The notes under the pieces were generated by a model. That model did not search any database, was not told the origin of the DNA, and saw nothing but the letters and a program-made list of their open reading frames with translations. A stretch of 12,413 nt of DNA, taken from the NCBI GenBank assembly GCA_003451785.1, contig DMJL01000128.1, positions 1-12,413 of the forward strand, in the 5' to 3' direction. This DNA is from Bacteroidales bacterium. GTDB lineage: Bacteria; Bacteroidota; Bacteroidia; Bacteroidales; UBA7960. The translations under genes were made by a program, and so were the position numbers. Position 1 is the stretch's first letter. Every line of letters starts with the position of its first letter. Positions 1 to 6,788 of the stretch are shown here, in pieces.

Positions 1-521
1 AACCGTCCGCCTTCAAAGTCATTGAATTGCTTTACCAGATTTATGTTTTGCGCAAACAGTTTGTCGAATAGGGTAGCGTCAAAAATGAACCATTCGTTGA
101 TGTTGGTCGCCACCAGATGCTTTACCTCAAGGTTTTTTTGTGTTTTTCTTTCCCTTAGGTAATACAAAACCAACTCCTGAAACGCTTTCTTGTTGATATT
201 ATCGGTTGAAAGCATTTCCACCTTGTTGGTGGGCTTTTTCGCTTCGAGAATTACTCCAACAGTCGTGTTTGCGTTTATGCCGTTGTGAATAACAAGGTCG
301 TTTCGACCTTTGGTATTAATAAAGTGGTTTTGCTTGTAGTAAGTGTCTTTGAGAAAGTCGGAAACCAAGTTTTTATGAAACTCTTCACTTTCCGTATCGT
401 TTGTCCTATCGAGCAAAGCAATGAGATTGGTCTTGAAACCGTCAATTTCAGTCCTGTTTGGCTTTACTTTCAAAAAGGCCTTGTTCAGTGCCTTTCTGGG
501 TTTCAATCTTTGTAAAATCAT
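1..521 (-). CDS. Type IIG-like restriction-modification enzyme, N-terminal nuclease part (partial, runs off window)
   Basis: The reverse strand reads open for 173 codons from an ATG at 521 to the left edge, so only the N-terminus is present. From memory the protein resembles the DUF7149-type N-terminus of Bacteroidota Eco57I-like enzymes, in which one long polypeptide carries nuclease, N6-adenine methyltransferase and target-recognition parts. Visible here are a basic start (LKPRKALNKAFLK), a helix with E46/E47, and a PD-(D/E)xK-like core with D75 in GRNDLVIH followed by E93 and K95 in GVILEAKKP. Further on are KKAFQELVLYYLRER and a core strand ending TNINEWFIFDA. The methyltransferase motifs would lie outside the window. 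No Shine-Dalgarno precedes the ATG. The inferred role is cutting unmethylated foreign DNA. A nuclease-only protein or a BREX PglX relative remains possible. Confidence 0.72.
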   Translation of the reverse strand, partial: MILQRLKPRKALNKAFLKVKPNRTEIDGFKTNLIALLDRTNDTESEEFHKNLVSDFLKDTYYKQNHFINTKGRNDLVIHNGINANTTVGVILEAKKPTNKVEMLSTDNINKKAFQELVLYYLRERKTQKNLEVKHLVATNINEWFIFDATLFDKLFAQNINLVKQFNDFEGGR

Positions 522-621
522 CTACAAACTATATTTTCTTGTTCAGTAATTTTGGTTTGCAAGTATGGTTGCAATCATTTTTTAGCAACTACAGGTTACA
601 ACCGCGATTATATTTTCGCAT
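522..621. other. Intergenic spacer between restriction enzyme and SDR gene
   Basis: This short AT-rich spacer holds an imperfect inverted repeat (GTTGC at 564-568 and GCAAC at 580-584) but no T run positioned to make a convincing terminator. I see no exact TAnnTTTG box for the restriction gene. Cotranscription with the upstream SDR gene is possible. Confidence 0.4.
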
Positions 622-1257
622 TTAGTTTGCCTTACAAATTGAGCTAAACCCAATTTTATCATTTCGCAAGTTATCTACCAAATATTTCGCAACATCTGCT
701 CGGGAGATTTGGTTGCTTGGCAAGAAGCCTTGTGTTTGATTTAGTGTTTTTCCGGTAAGCTCACCATCTGTTAAGCCTACAGGTCTCAGGATATGAAACT
801 TAAAGTTGCTGTTTATAACAATTTTTTCTTGGGCTTCATGATCTTTCATAGTATTTCTGATCAGAACTTTACAAATTAACTTTCCAAACCAATCCACTTG
901 TGCCCAACTTTCGCCCACGCCTAATGCGCTGATTACATGAATTTTGCAATTGATGGATAATTTGTTCAATACTTCAAGTATGTTTTTTGTGCCCGCAGAA
1001 CGGATATTTGTATTTTTAAAATCCCTGCTTCCCAAGGAAATTACTATGTCAGTAAATGCATTTGCCTTCAATGCATTTACTATGTCTGCTTCATTAAGAA
1101 CATTACCATATATCAGTTCTGTGTTTTGCAATACCGTTTTATTTTCAGGATGGTTTCTCACAAAAGCAACATGCGATATTTTACTTTCATTCAGTTGTTC
1201 GCAAATTTTAATGCCAGTTTTTCCTGTAGCACCAAAAACCAATACTTTTCTGTTCAT
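622..1257 (-). CDS. NAD(P)-binding atypical SDR family protein (NmrA/NAD(P)H-binding type)
   Basis: The 211-residue product begins MNRKVLVFGATGKTG, a first beta strand followed by the GxxGxxG dinucleotide-binding loop (G9, G12, G15). Later segments fit the same family: VISLGSRDF at the end of beta 4, HVISALGVGES at beta 5, then DHEAQEKIV and FHILRPVGLTDGELTG, and a C-terminal SRADVAKYLVDNL helix. The classical Tyr-x-x-x-Lys catalytic pair is not evident, which fits atypical SDRs with reductase, epimerase-like or redox-sensing roles. The substrate cannot be told. An ATG 54 bases upstream (1311) would add 18 residues unlike the fold's N-terminus, so I prefer the start at 1257. The gene is cytosolic by sequence, and its operon partners are uncertain. 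Confidence 0.85.
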   Translation of the reverse strand: MNRKVLVFGATGKTGIKICEQLNESKISHVAFVRNHPENKTVLQNTELIYGNVLNEADIVNALKANAFTDIVISLGSRDFKNTNIRSAGTKNILEVLNKLSINCKIHVISALGVGESWAQVDWFGKLICKVLIRNTMKDHEAQEKIVINSNFKFHILRPVGLTDGELTGKTLNQTQGFLPSNQISRADVAKYLVDNLRNDKIGFSSICKAN

Positions 1258-1356
1258 AAAGTTGAGATTATTTGTTGTTCTTAAAAAATTTCTGTTTTCA
1301 TTAACTTTCATTATGACTCAAATCCCTGCTTGTTGGTCTTCAGCCAGATTTCTCTT

Positions 1357-1364
1357 CAAAGTTA
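1357..1364 (-). promoter_or_regulatory. Candidate Bacteroidota -7 promoter box for SDR gene
   Basis: The reverse strand reads TAACTTTG, an exact match to TAnnTTTG. It lies 45 bases before the ATG at 1311 and about 100 bases before the preferred start at 1257. No clear TTG -33 element is visible at the usual distance, so the call rests on one short motif. Confidence 0.35.
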
Positions 1365-1599
1365 CCTTTTGTTAATTGTTAAATGAAGGGTGGCTTAGGG
1401 GAAATTCGAAATTAAATAATGTTGGTCTCCCTTTTTAAGATGCTGCAGTATGCCGCCCTGCTTTCAGATTAAAAAAACGCCCTACCGGTCCTCCATATGC
1501 ACAAAGAAAGGTGCCCATTTTGCAGGCCTTGGCATTTATGCCTATTCTGTTAGTCAGGTTTTTATTCACGCCTTGCAATTAAGGAATTGGCAGAATTAT
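1365..1599. other. Intergenic stretch without a supported gene
   Basis: Together with the SDR leader this makes about 340 bases without a gene. Open frames here are short or overlap the OmpA gene in antisense and resemble nothing I know. There is a small GGCA/TGCC hairpin near 1530-1542 and an A run at 1470-1477, but no convincing terminator for the OmpA-type gene that ends at 1600. Confidence 0.4.
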
Positions 1600-2562
1600 C
1601 TATCTCGTCTCTATTATCTGAAACAGAGGATCGAGGTTTGGCGTAAGGATAATCTCCGTTCTGCGATTTCTTCTGCGGGCTTCAGGAGTTCTTGCCGGGT
1701 CGAGGGGCAGAAATTCTGCCCTACCGGCAGCAATAAACCGTGCTGGATTGATATTGCCTTCCCTCTGTAGAATTCTGATTATGGAAGTTGCTCTTAACAC
1801 ACTCAAATCCCAATTATCTCTGATAGGACCACCTGCTCTAAGCGGCACATCGTCGGTATGCCCCTCAATCATAACGGTAATATCAGGATTTGCTGCCAAA
1901 ACCTTAGCCAATTCCACCAATGCTGCCTGCCCGGCCCTATCCACAGTGGCACTTCCCGAGGCAAAAAGCAAACTCTCATCGAGCGACACATATACTTTTC
2001 CTTGCCTAATATTAATGGTCAATCCCCGACCTTCGAATCCCAACAAAGCCTGGGCAACAGTTTGGCGCAATTGCTGCACTACTTCTTCCTGTTTCCGCAA
2101 TATACCTTCCAACTCCTCCACGCGGGTACCTTTTGCCGTAAAACTACTCATAAGTGCTGCTAATTGCTCTTCCTGCCGCCTTACTTCGTCTTCTCTGCCT
2201 TGAAGGTTGTCTTGTATGGCATTCATGCGCGAAAGAGCTAATTGTAGCTCCTCTGCATGCCCTGCAGCTAGTCTATCTATTTGCAACTGCAATTGTTGGT
2301 TTGCCTCAGTCGTTTGAAACAAATTGCCTTGCAACTCCCTTTTGAGCAATCCAAGCCTTGTGGTGTCTTGGCGCAATATGGCATGGGCACGGGAAAGGAG
2401 TGTGATGCTTTCATCGGCAATCTCAACCTGCATGGCAAGGTCTGCCTTTTCTTCCTGCAGCCTTATGCGCTGAGCTTCTGATTCTTGAAACTTACGGGCA
2501 GAGACGCAGGAAAGCGAAGCAGCTCCCAGTCCTAATATTAAAAGTATTGTGGTGAATCTCAT
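1600..2562 (-). CDS. Coiled-coil lipoprotein with C-terminal OmpA/MotB-like peptidoglycan-binding domain
   Basis: This 320-residue protein starts with a hydrophobic signal ending ASLSC, so Cys19 is a plausible lipidation site, although the residue at -3 is not the canonical Leu. Residues ~25-170 are rich in E, Q, L and R with heptad-like spacing, which suggests a long coiled coil. Residues ~185-305 form an OmpA-type domain: LLFASGSATVD, then IEGHTDDVP, NWDLSVLRA and ARRRNRRTEI. D237 and R257 align with the Asp/Arg pair that binds diaminopimelate in OmpA proteins. The protein probably anchors the outer membrane to the cell wall; it may be annotated MotB-like, but there is no motor stator context. 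The gene follows xth by 67 bases on the same strand, has no TAnnTTTG box of its own, and may be cotranscribed. The ATG at 2562 is preceded by AT-rich DNA without a Shine-Dalgarno. Confidence 0.9.
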   Translation of the reverse strand: MRFTTILLILGLGAASLSCVSARKFQESEAQRIRLQEEKADLAMQVEIADESITLLSRAHAILRQDTTRLGLLKRELQGNLFQTTEANQQLQLQIDRLAAGHAEELQLALSRMNAIQDNLQGREDEVRRQEEQLAALMSSFTAKGTRVEELEGILRKQEEVVQQLRQTVAQALLGFEGRGLTINIRQGKVYVSLDESLLFASGSATVDRAGQAALVELAKVLAANPDITVMIEGHTDDVPLRAGGPIRDNWDLSVLRATSIIRILQREGNINPARFIAAGRAEFLPLDPARTPEARRRNRRTEIILTPNLDPLFQIIETR

Positions 2563-2629
2563 ATTGAAGTTTATTTTTTTTTGAAAAATTTTTTAATGTG
2601 AATATCGTTTGTAAAATTTTTAAACAGAG

Positions 2630-3406
2630 TTAAGCATCAAAATTGTTGGTAAGTTCTACCCACACAGGGCAATGGTCGGATTGCACAACACTGGGATTGA
2701 TGCCGGCCGAATGCAAGTTAGTCAAAAGATTATCTGTAACCATGTTGTAGTCTATGCGCCAGCCCAAATTGCGTTCGCGCACTCCCGGGCGGAAACTCCA
2801 CCAAGAATAGTTGTGGGGCGATGGGTCGAAATGGCGAAATGAGTCAATAAAACCCGCATTTAGAAAACGGGTCATCCAGTCGCGTTCTTCGGGCAAAAAT
2901 CCACTGGATTTTGCATTGCGCACGGGGTCATGAATATCTATTGCTTTGTGGCAAATATTGAAGTCGCCCGAAATCACAAGTTTGGGTCTTTTTTGTCGAA
3001 GATCTTGGATGTAGTGCAAAAAGTCGTTGAGCCATTCCATTTTAAATGCTTGCCTAACATCGCCTGTTGTGCCGCTTGGATGATACACACTCATAACCGA
3101 TAACGAGCCAAAATCTGCCCTTATTACTCGCCCTTCGCTATCATATCGTTTATTTCCCATCCCATAATCAACTTTATCGGGTGTTTGGAGCGATAATATG
3201 GCTACGCCGCTATATCCTTTTTTTTCGGCCGAATGCCAATAACTCTTATAACCCAACTCCTCGAAAAGCAAAATCGGAATCTGCTCGTATTGGGCCTTAA
3301 TCTCTTGAAGGCAAACCACATCGGGTTTATTGGATTGCAGCCATTCTAAAAATCCCTTAGAAACAGCAGACCGTATGCCGTTTACATTAAAAGAAAAAAT
3401 GCGCAT
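2630..3406 (-). CDS. xth: Exodeoxyribonuclease III (AP endonuclease family)
   Basis: The 258-residue protein belongs to the exonuclease-endonuclease-phosphatase fold. It nicks DNA 5' of abasic sites and removes 3' blocking groups, and degrades duplex DNA 3' to 5' in base excision repair. All catalytic positions of ExoIII are visible: N7 (FNVNGIR), E35 (CLQEIK), Y108 (VYHPSG), D148 and N150 (SGDFN), D219 (WRIDY) and the D244-H245 pair (SDHCPVW). The YSWWSFRPGVRERNLGWRID segment is typical of ExoIII. Length matches the family. The start at 3406 is the only ATG that begins directly at the first beta strand; a GTG at 3424 would add six residues with no family support. An exact TAnnTTTG box lies just upstream, and the OmpA-type gene follows downstream. 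Confidence 0.96.
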   Translation of the reverse strand: MRIFSFNVNGIRSAVSKGFLEWLQSNKPDVVCLQEIKAQYEQIPILLFEELGYKSYWHSAEKKGYSGVAILSLQTPDKVDYGMGNKRYDSEGRVIRADFGSLSVMSVYHPSGTTGDVRQAFKMEWLNDFLHYIQDLRQKRPKLVISGDFNICHKAIDIHDPVRNAKSSGFLPEERDWMTRFLNAGFIDSFRHFDPSPHNYSWWSFRPGVRERNLGWRIDYNMVTDNLLTNLHSAGINPSVVQSDHCPVWVELTNNFDA

Positions 3407-3423
3407 ATTGTTTGATTGTTGCA

Positions 3424-3431
3424 CAAAGATA
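3424..3431 (-). promoter_or_regulatory. Candidate -7 promoter box for xth
   Basis: The reverse strand reads TATCTTTG, matching TAnnTTTG, 17 bases before the xth ATG. Transcription would start roughly ten bases before the ATG and give a very short leader. It also argues against the GTG at 3424 as the start. No clear TTG -33 element is seen. Confidence 0.4.
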
Positions 3432-3744
3432 AGTTATGCAACAATAAGTTGTTTGAGAAGGTTCTGTTTTAATAAATTGTGGAAGTTACTTCCAATGAAA
3501 TGTGGTTTGGTTGTGGTAGTTTGCAAATGGATTGAAGCATCCCCCAAAAATCAAATTGCATAATTCCCAATTTGCAGGGGGTTGAGGTTTTAAAGCATTT
3601 TTTAGGAATAAGATGGTATATGGAGGGCGGTGCTAAAGCCCTATTCCATTATTCATTTCTTCTCCCGACAAAAAGGCCGGGGTTTATAAAAATTTGTTCA
3701 GTTTAGAAATATTGTTGGCAAAATTTACAACCCAGAAATTAAAT
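3432..3744. other. Intergenic region upstream of xth with a two-part inverted repeat
   Basis: No gene is supported here. The notable structure is 3541-3581, where CCCCC and CAAATTG are mirrored by CAATTTG and GGGGG, an interrupted 5 + 7 bp hairpin. A smaller AGGGC/GCCCT hairpin lies near 3625-3643. Neither has a T run that would make it an obvious intrinsic terminator. Confidence 0.4.
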
Positions 3745-4077
3745 AGATCCTTCCCTTCGGTCAGGAAGACAAGAAGACCAAAGTAGATTGTCATGTTGCA
3801 CGAAGTGCCTGCACTGAGCAAATGTCCCACTGAGCTAAGCCGAAGTGAAGCATCTCTGTTGCAAGATAAACACAGATCCTTCCCTTCGGTCAGGAAGACA
3901 AGAAGACCAAAGTAGATTGTCATGTTGCACGAAGTGCCTGCACTGAGCAAATGTTCCACTGAGCTAAGCCGAAGTGAAGCATCTCTGTTGCAAGATAAAC
4001 ACAGATCCTTCCCTTGGGTCAGGATGACAAAAAGATCAAATGAGATTGTCATGTTGCACAAAGTGCCTGCACTGAGC
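3745..4077. repeat. 129-bp tandem direct repeat, 2 full copies plus a partial third
   Basis: Copies start at 3745, 3874 and 4003, each with AGATCCTTCCCTT. Copy 1 (3745-3873) and copy 2 (3874-4002) differ by eye at one base (C or T near 3826/3955). Copy 3 (4003-4077) covers the first 75 bases with about seven differences, then diverges. Each unit holds a perfect GCAC-GAA-GTGC hairpin (GCAC-AAA-GTGC in copy 3), and full copies add a CACTGAGC...GAAGTG imperfect stem. The phrase TCCTTCCCTTCGGTCAGGAAGACA recalls interspersed intergenic elements common in Bacteroidota. Because 129 is divisible by three, the reverse strand stays open for 125 codons; I treat that reading frame as spurious. The repeat lies downstream of glutamine synthetase and upstream of xth. 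Confidence 0.9.
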
Positions 4078-4226
4078 GCAGCAGAGGTTATGAAATAGGC
4101 ATCTTATCGGCTTAGGCAGACATGGAGCAGTTCGCTCCACAAATTAAAAAACTTGACGCTAAATAGTTTGCTATAGCGAGCCGGAAAACCCACAATGCCA
4201 TTAAGATTTACCCTTTACAAAAAGAA
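4078..4226. other. Intergenic stretch between repeat and glutamine synthetase terminator
   Basis: No gene is seen. There is a perfect TGGAGC/GCTCCA hairpin with a five-base loop at 4123-4139. It has no adjacent T run on either strand, so I do not call it a terminator. It may be the degenerate end of the neighbouring repeat family. Confidence 0.35.
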
Positions 4227-4255
4227 AACCTGCCCCTACAAGAGCGGGGCAGGTT
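4217..4255 (-). terminator. Intrinsic terminator of glutamine synthetase gene
   Basis: A perfect 10-bp stem, AACCTGCCCC (4227-4236) with GGGGCAGGTT (4246-4255), surrounds a nine-base loop. Read on the reverse strand the stem is followed by TTTTCTTTTTG. It sits about 70 bases past the glutamine synthetase stop codon and separates this gene from the repeat region. Confidence 0.85.
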
Positions 4256-4327
4256 CTTTAAATTCAACATTTTGCTAATATATGGACCTTTGATGTGTCT
4301 TTCTAAAGTCTTCAGGTAACCAGTCTA

Positions 4328-5833
4328 TTACCCACAATGCAAGTACTTTAGCACCAACTTCATAGTTGCCTCATTGTTGCCAGTCAATTGCTCCCGGAGG
4401 TTTTCATCTTGAAAGGATTCCAACTTGCGGGCAATGTTCTCAATAATGTGATGGGTAAATACCCCGTACTTGGTGTATGCATCGGCCTGACTACGCAATA
4501 CTTGTGCGGCTTTCACACAAGAGTAGGGCAACTTTGCCAACGAAACTTTGCGGGATTTGTGTTTTTCCTCAAAAATATTTACATCTACAAATGTGTTTTC
4601 TGCGTATTCCAAAGCATTTTCCATTTCCAAACCATGCCGTGCGCCAACACAAAGCCCTGCAAGAATCAAGTAAATGTCTGCCGAACCATCGGGCGAACGG
4701 AACTCAAATGTTTGTTTGTGGCTAAAATCAACAAGATGATCGTCTTCTAAGGGATTTTCCTTTTTTATCATATCTGTGGCACCAATCCACCCTAATGGTA
4801 CTCTGATGAGGGCCGAGCGGTTGCGATCGCCCCAACACACATTGGTTGGTGCTTCCTGGTGGGGAACCAACCTAAGATAAGATGTTGGTATGGTGTTGCC
4901 AAACGCAGATAGCGACGGAGCCAAATCGAGAATACCTGCAATGACCTTGCGGGATGTAGGACTTAATTTGCCATTTTCTAAAGTTATATTCTGGCCGTTC
5001 TTCATGGTTCGCATGTGAATGTGCATACCGCTTCCGGCTTTGCCCTGGGTAATTTTGGGGGCAAAGCTAATGGTAACACCACTTTTGAAAGCATACTCGC
5101 GCAATATCCATTTGGCAATTATAAGCTGATCGGCGGCATCTTGAATATTTGTGCATTGGAATTCAATCTCATTCTGCTCATAATCAAACACATCATCCGA
5201 AAAATTGCCCACTTCCGAATGTCCATACTTGATGCTTGCACCCGTTTGTGCTACTGCCAATAGGGCTTTGTTGCGCAATTGCTCCCATTTTACAAATGGA
5301 GGCGACTCATGATATCCCTTCTGGTCGGTACCGGGAAACAACGGATTCTTCGGGCTGATAACATAATATTCGATCTCACCCATCACTTCAAGGTCAACGC
5401 CTGTGTTGGTTACCAAGGCTTTGTGAGCTTTGCGCATAATGGTTTCGGGTGCGTTCTCCACCATGTTTCCATCCTTGTCGTAAAATGAGCAAAGAATGTC
5501 AATAGCGGGAACTTCAGAAAATGGGTTGAGAAATGCTGTTTTGAATCGGGGTATGACATACAAATCGCTCGAGCCTGCCTCCAGAAAAGAAAACAAGCTG
5601 CTACCATCAACCCTCTCGCCTGCCGAAAGCATCCCCTCGAGTTGCTCGCGGCTTTGGATTACAAAATTTAGGGTCTTTAATCTCCCGTCGCCACCCACAT
5701 ATCTAAAATTCACTATTTGGATGCCGTTTTCCTCAATGTAGCGAATGATATCCTCCATGGTAAACTCATGGGGCAACTTTCGCAAATGCTTTACTAATGG
5801 GTTAGGATTCAGGATATACTGATTCTCTTTCAT
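4328..5833 (-). CDS. glnA: Glutamine synthetase, type I-like, ~500-residue Bacteroidota form
   Basis: The enzyme makes glutamine from glutamate, ammonia and ATP. The 501-residue protein has a beta-grasp domain with RVDGSSLFSFLEAGSSDLYV (75-94) and the metal-binding E153/E155 in GEIEYYV. Further landmarks are GHSEVGNF (204-211), NEIEF (221-225), the ATP-binding GSGMHIHM (267-274), RLVPHQEAPTN with GDRNRS (321-340), and EFRSPDGSAD (377-386). The position of the regulatory Tyr of adenylylated enzymes is replaced by KVSLAKLP, so control by adenylylation is unlikely. Canonical NPY after the RxPD motif is DIY here. The family is widespread in Bacteroidota beside GSIII. An ATG at 5833 gives the family N-terminus; an in-frame start at 5899 would add 22 residues without support. 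It is likely monocistronic, ending at a strong terminator. Confidence 0.93.
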   Translation of the reverse strand: MKENQYILNPNPLVKHLRKLPHEFTMEDIIRYIEENGIQIVNFRYVGGDGRLKTLNFVIQSREQLEGMLSAGERVDGSSLFSFLEAGSSDLYVIPRFKTAFLNPFSEVPAIDILCSFYDKDGNMVENAPETIMRKAHKALVTNTGVDLEVMGEIEYYVISPKNPLFPGTDQKGYHESPPFVKWEQLRNKALLAVAQTGASIKYGHSEVGNFSDDVFDYEQNEIEFQCTNIQDAADQLIIAKWILREYAFKSGVTISFAPKITQGKAGSGMHIHMRTMKNGQNITLENGKLSPTSRKVIAGILDLAPSLSAFGNTIPTSYLRLVPHQEAPTNVCWGDRNRSALIRVPLGWIGATDMIKKENPLEDDHLVDFSHKQTFEFRSPDGSADIYLILAGLCVGARHGLEMENALEYAENTFVDVNIFEEKHKSRKVSLAKLPYSCVKAAQVLRSQADAYTKYGVFTHHIIENIARKLESFQDENLREQLTGNNEATMKLVLKYLHCG

Positions 5834-6200
5834 GGTGTAATTTTTATATTTTTTAAAAATGAGTTCTATTTTGCTGTGCGAATCAAATCCCTGCAACAAA
5901 GGGATGAAACTATAAGCCCAACTTTAAGCAGATTTTGTATAATTAAAATACAAATTCCTATGCTTAGCCAACGGCATACTGTTTATCTATTTGATTACTA
6001 TGCTATTTTTGTGTTTAAATGCAGCTTCTCCGGCAAAATTTAATGAATTTGTAATGCCCAATGGTGCTTACCTTCTGCTTCAACAATATCTTAATATTAT
6101 GTATGTTTGATTATCGCTATTTTAAATTTTTGGCAAAGTAAGCAAACAAAATCCTAATCTATCGTTGCCACCCCAAAAATATTTTATCACAACAAATAGG
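5834..6200. other. Divergent intergenic region between glutamine synthetase and NlpC/P60 genes
   Basis: This region must hold the promoters of both divergent genes and contains no credible ORF. Visible are a perfect inverted repeat TTTGTAT/ATACAAA with a seven-base spacer (5934-5954), about 100 bases before the glnA start, and an exact TATTTTTG box on the plus strand at 6004-6011, too far from the 6213 start to assign. No exact TAnnTTTG box precedes glnA. The inverted repeat could be an operator, but that is inference. Confidence 0.4.
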
Positions 6201-6208
6201 TAATTTTG
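6201..6208 (+). promoter_or_regulatory. Candidate -7 promoter box for NlpC/P60 gene
   Basis: TAATTTTG matches TAnnTTTG exactly and ends only four bases before the ATG at 6213. If real, the mRNA would be almost leaderless at 6213, or the true start would be the in-frame ATG at 6237. No TTG is seen at the expected -33 spacing, so the match may be chance. Confidence 0.35.
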
Positions 6209-6212
6209 CATT

Positions 6213-6785
6213 ATGGTGCATCACATTTCAAATCGAATGCAAAAAAGTACCCAGGATGGGCACTTATTACTATTATTGGCGATTACCCTTTTAGCACTTT
6301 CCAACACCAGTTGCCGAGCTATACGCAATGCTGTTCCCGTAATACAGAACGAAATGGCTAATGCCGCATTCTATCAGGAGTATTCCCAGATTTTGGGCTA
6401 TGAGCTACAAGGCACAGAGCATCCAGAATTGGTGCGCGAAGTTTCCACCTGGTTGGGAACCCCCCATCTTATGGGAGGCACCACAAGGCAAGGAGCCGAT
6501 TGCTCGGGATTTGTAGGTGAAGTTTTTCGCACTGTTTTTCAAATAAACCTTCCGCGCACAAGTGCTGCAATGGCTCTCGTATCGCGGTCCATACCAAAGG
6601 ATCAGTTGCAAGACGGTGATTTGGTGTTTTTTATTACCCGAAAGGGAGGTAAAGTTAGCCATGTGGGTATTTATTTGAGCAATGGCAGGTTTGTGCATGT
6701 ATCGTCGAGACGCGGCGTAATGGTCAGCCGTCTGAATGAGTCGTTCTTTGTACGCTCGTTTTATAAGGCTGGTAGAGTTCGGTAG
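6213..6785 (+). CDS. NlpC/P60 family peptidoglycan endopeptidase, predicted lipoprotein
   Basis: The 190-residue protein has a hydrophobic signal (LLLLLAITLLALSNTSC) with Cys34 as likely lipidation site, a short linker, and one C40 peptidase domain from about residue 72. The nucleophile is C97 in GADCSGF, the first His is H150 in KVSHVGIYL, and the third polar residue is H162 in GRFVHVSS. QDGDLVFF precedes the His as is typical. Such enzymes cleave gamma-D-Glu-diaminopimelate or related bonds in cell-wall peptides, here probably at the periplasmic face of a membrane. No SH3b targeting domain is present. The alternative start at 6237 would give a 182-residue protein with a tidier signal and fits the promoter box position. 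It converges with the PLD gene, three bases apart. Confidence 0.93.
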   Translation: MVHHISNRMQKSTQDGHLLLLLAITLLALSNTSCRAIRNAVPVIQNEMANAAFYQEYSQILGYELQGTEHPELVREVSTWLGTPHLMGGTTRQGADCSGFVGEVFRTVFQINLPRTSAAMALVSRSIPKDQLQDGDLVFFITRKGGKVSHVGIYLSNGRFVHVSSRRGVMVSRLNESFFVRSFYKAGRVR

Positions 6786-6788
6786 CAC

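Noticed and set aside
285..515. Plus-strand ORF of 76 codons
   Set aside because: It is antisense to the restriction enzyme frame, which shows a clear nuclease motif and family-like sequence; the plus-strand product resembles nothing.
3684..4061. Reverse-strand ORF of 125 codons as a gene
   Set aside because: It is made of the 129-bp noncoding repeat, whose length is a multiple of three; there is no start signal or recognisable domain.
3745..4077. CRISPR array
   Set aside because: The repeats are 129 bases long and directly adjoining without unique spacers, and no cas genes are nearby.
4123..4139. TGGAGC/GCTCCA hairpin as a terminator
   Set aside because: No T run follows on either strand, and a much stronger terminator for glnA already exists at 4217-4255.
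6004..6011. TATTTTTG as the promoter of the NlpC/P60 gene
   Set aside because: It would leave a leader of about 200 bases with no supporting -33 element; a closer box exists at 6201.
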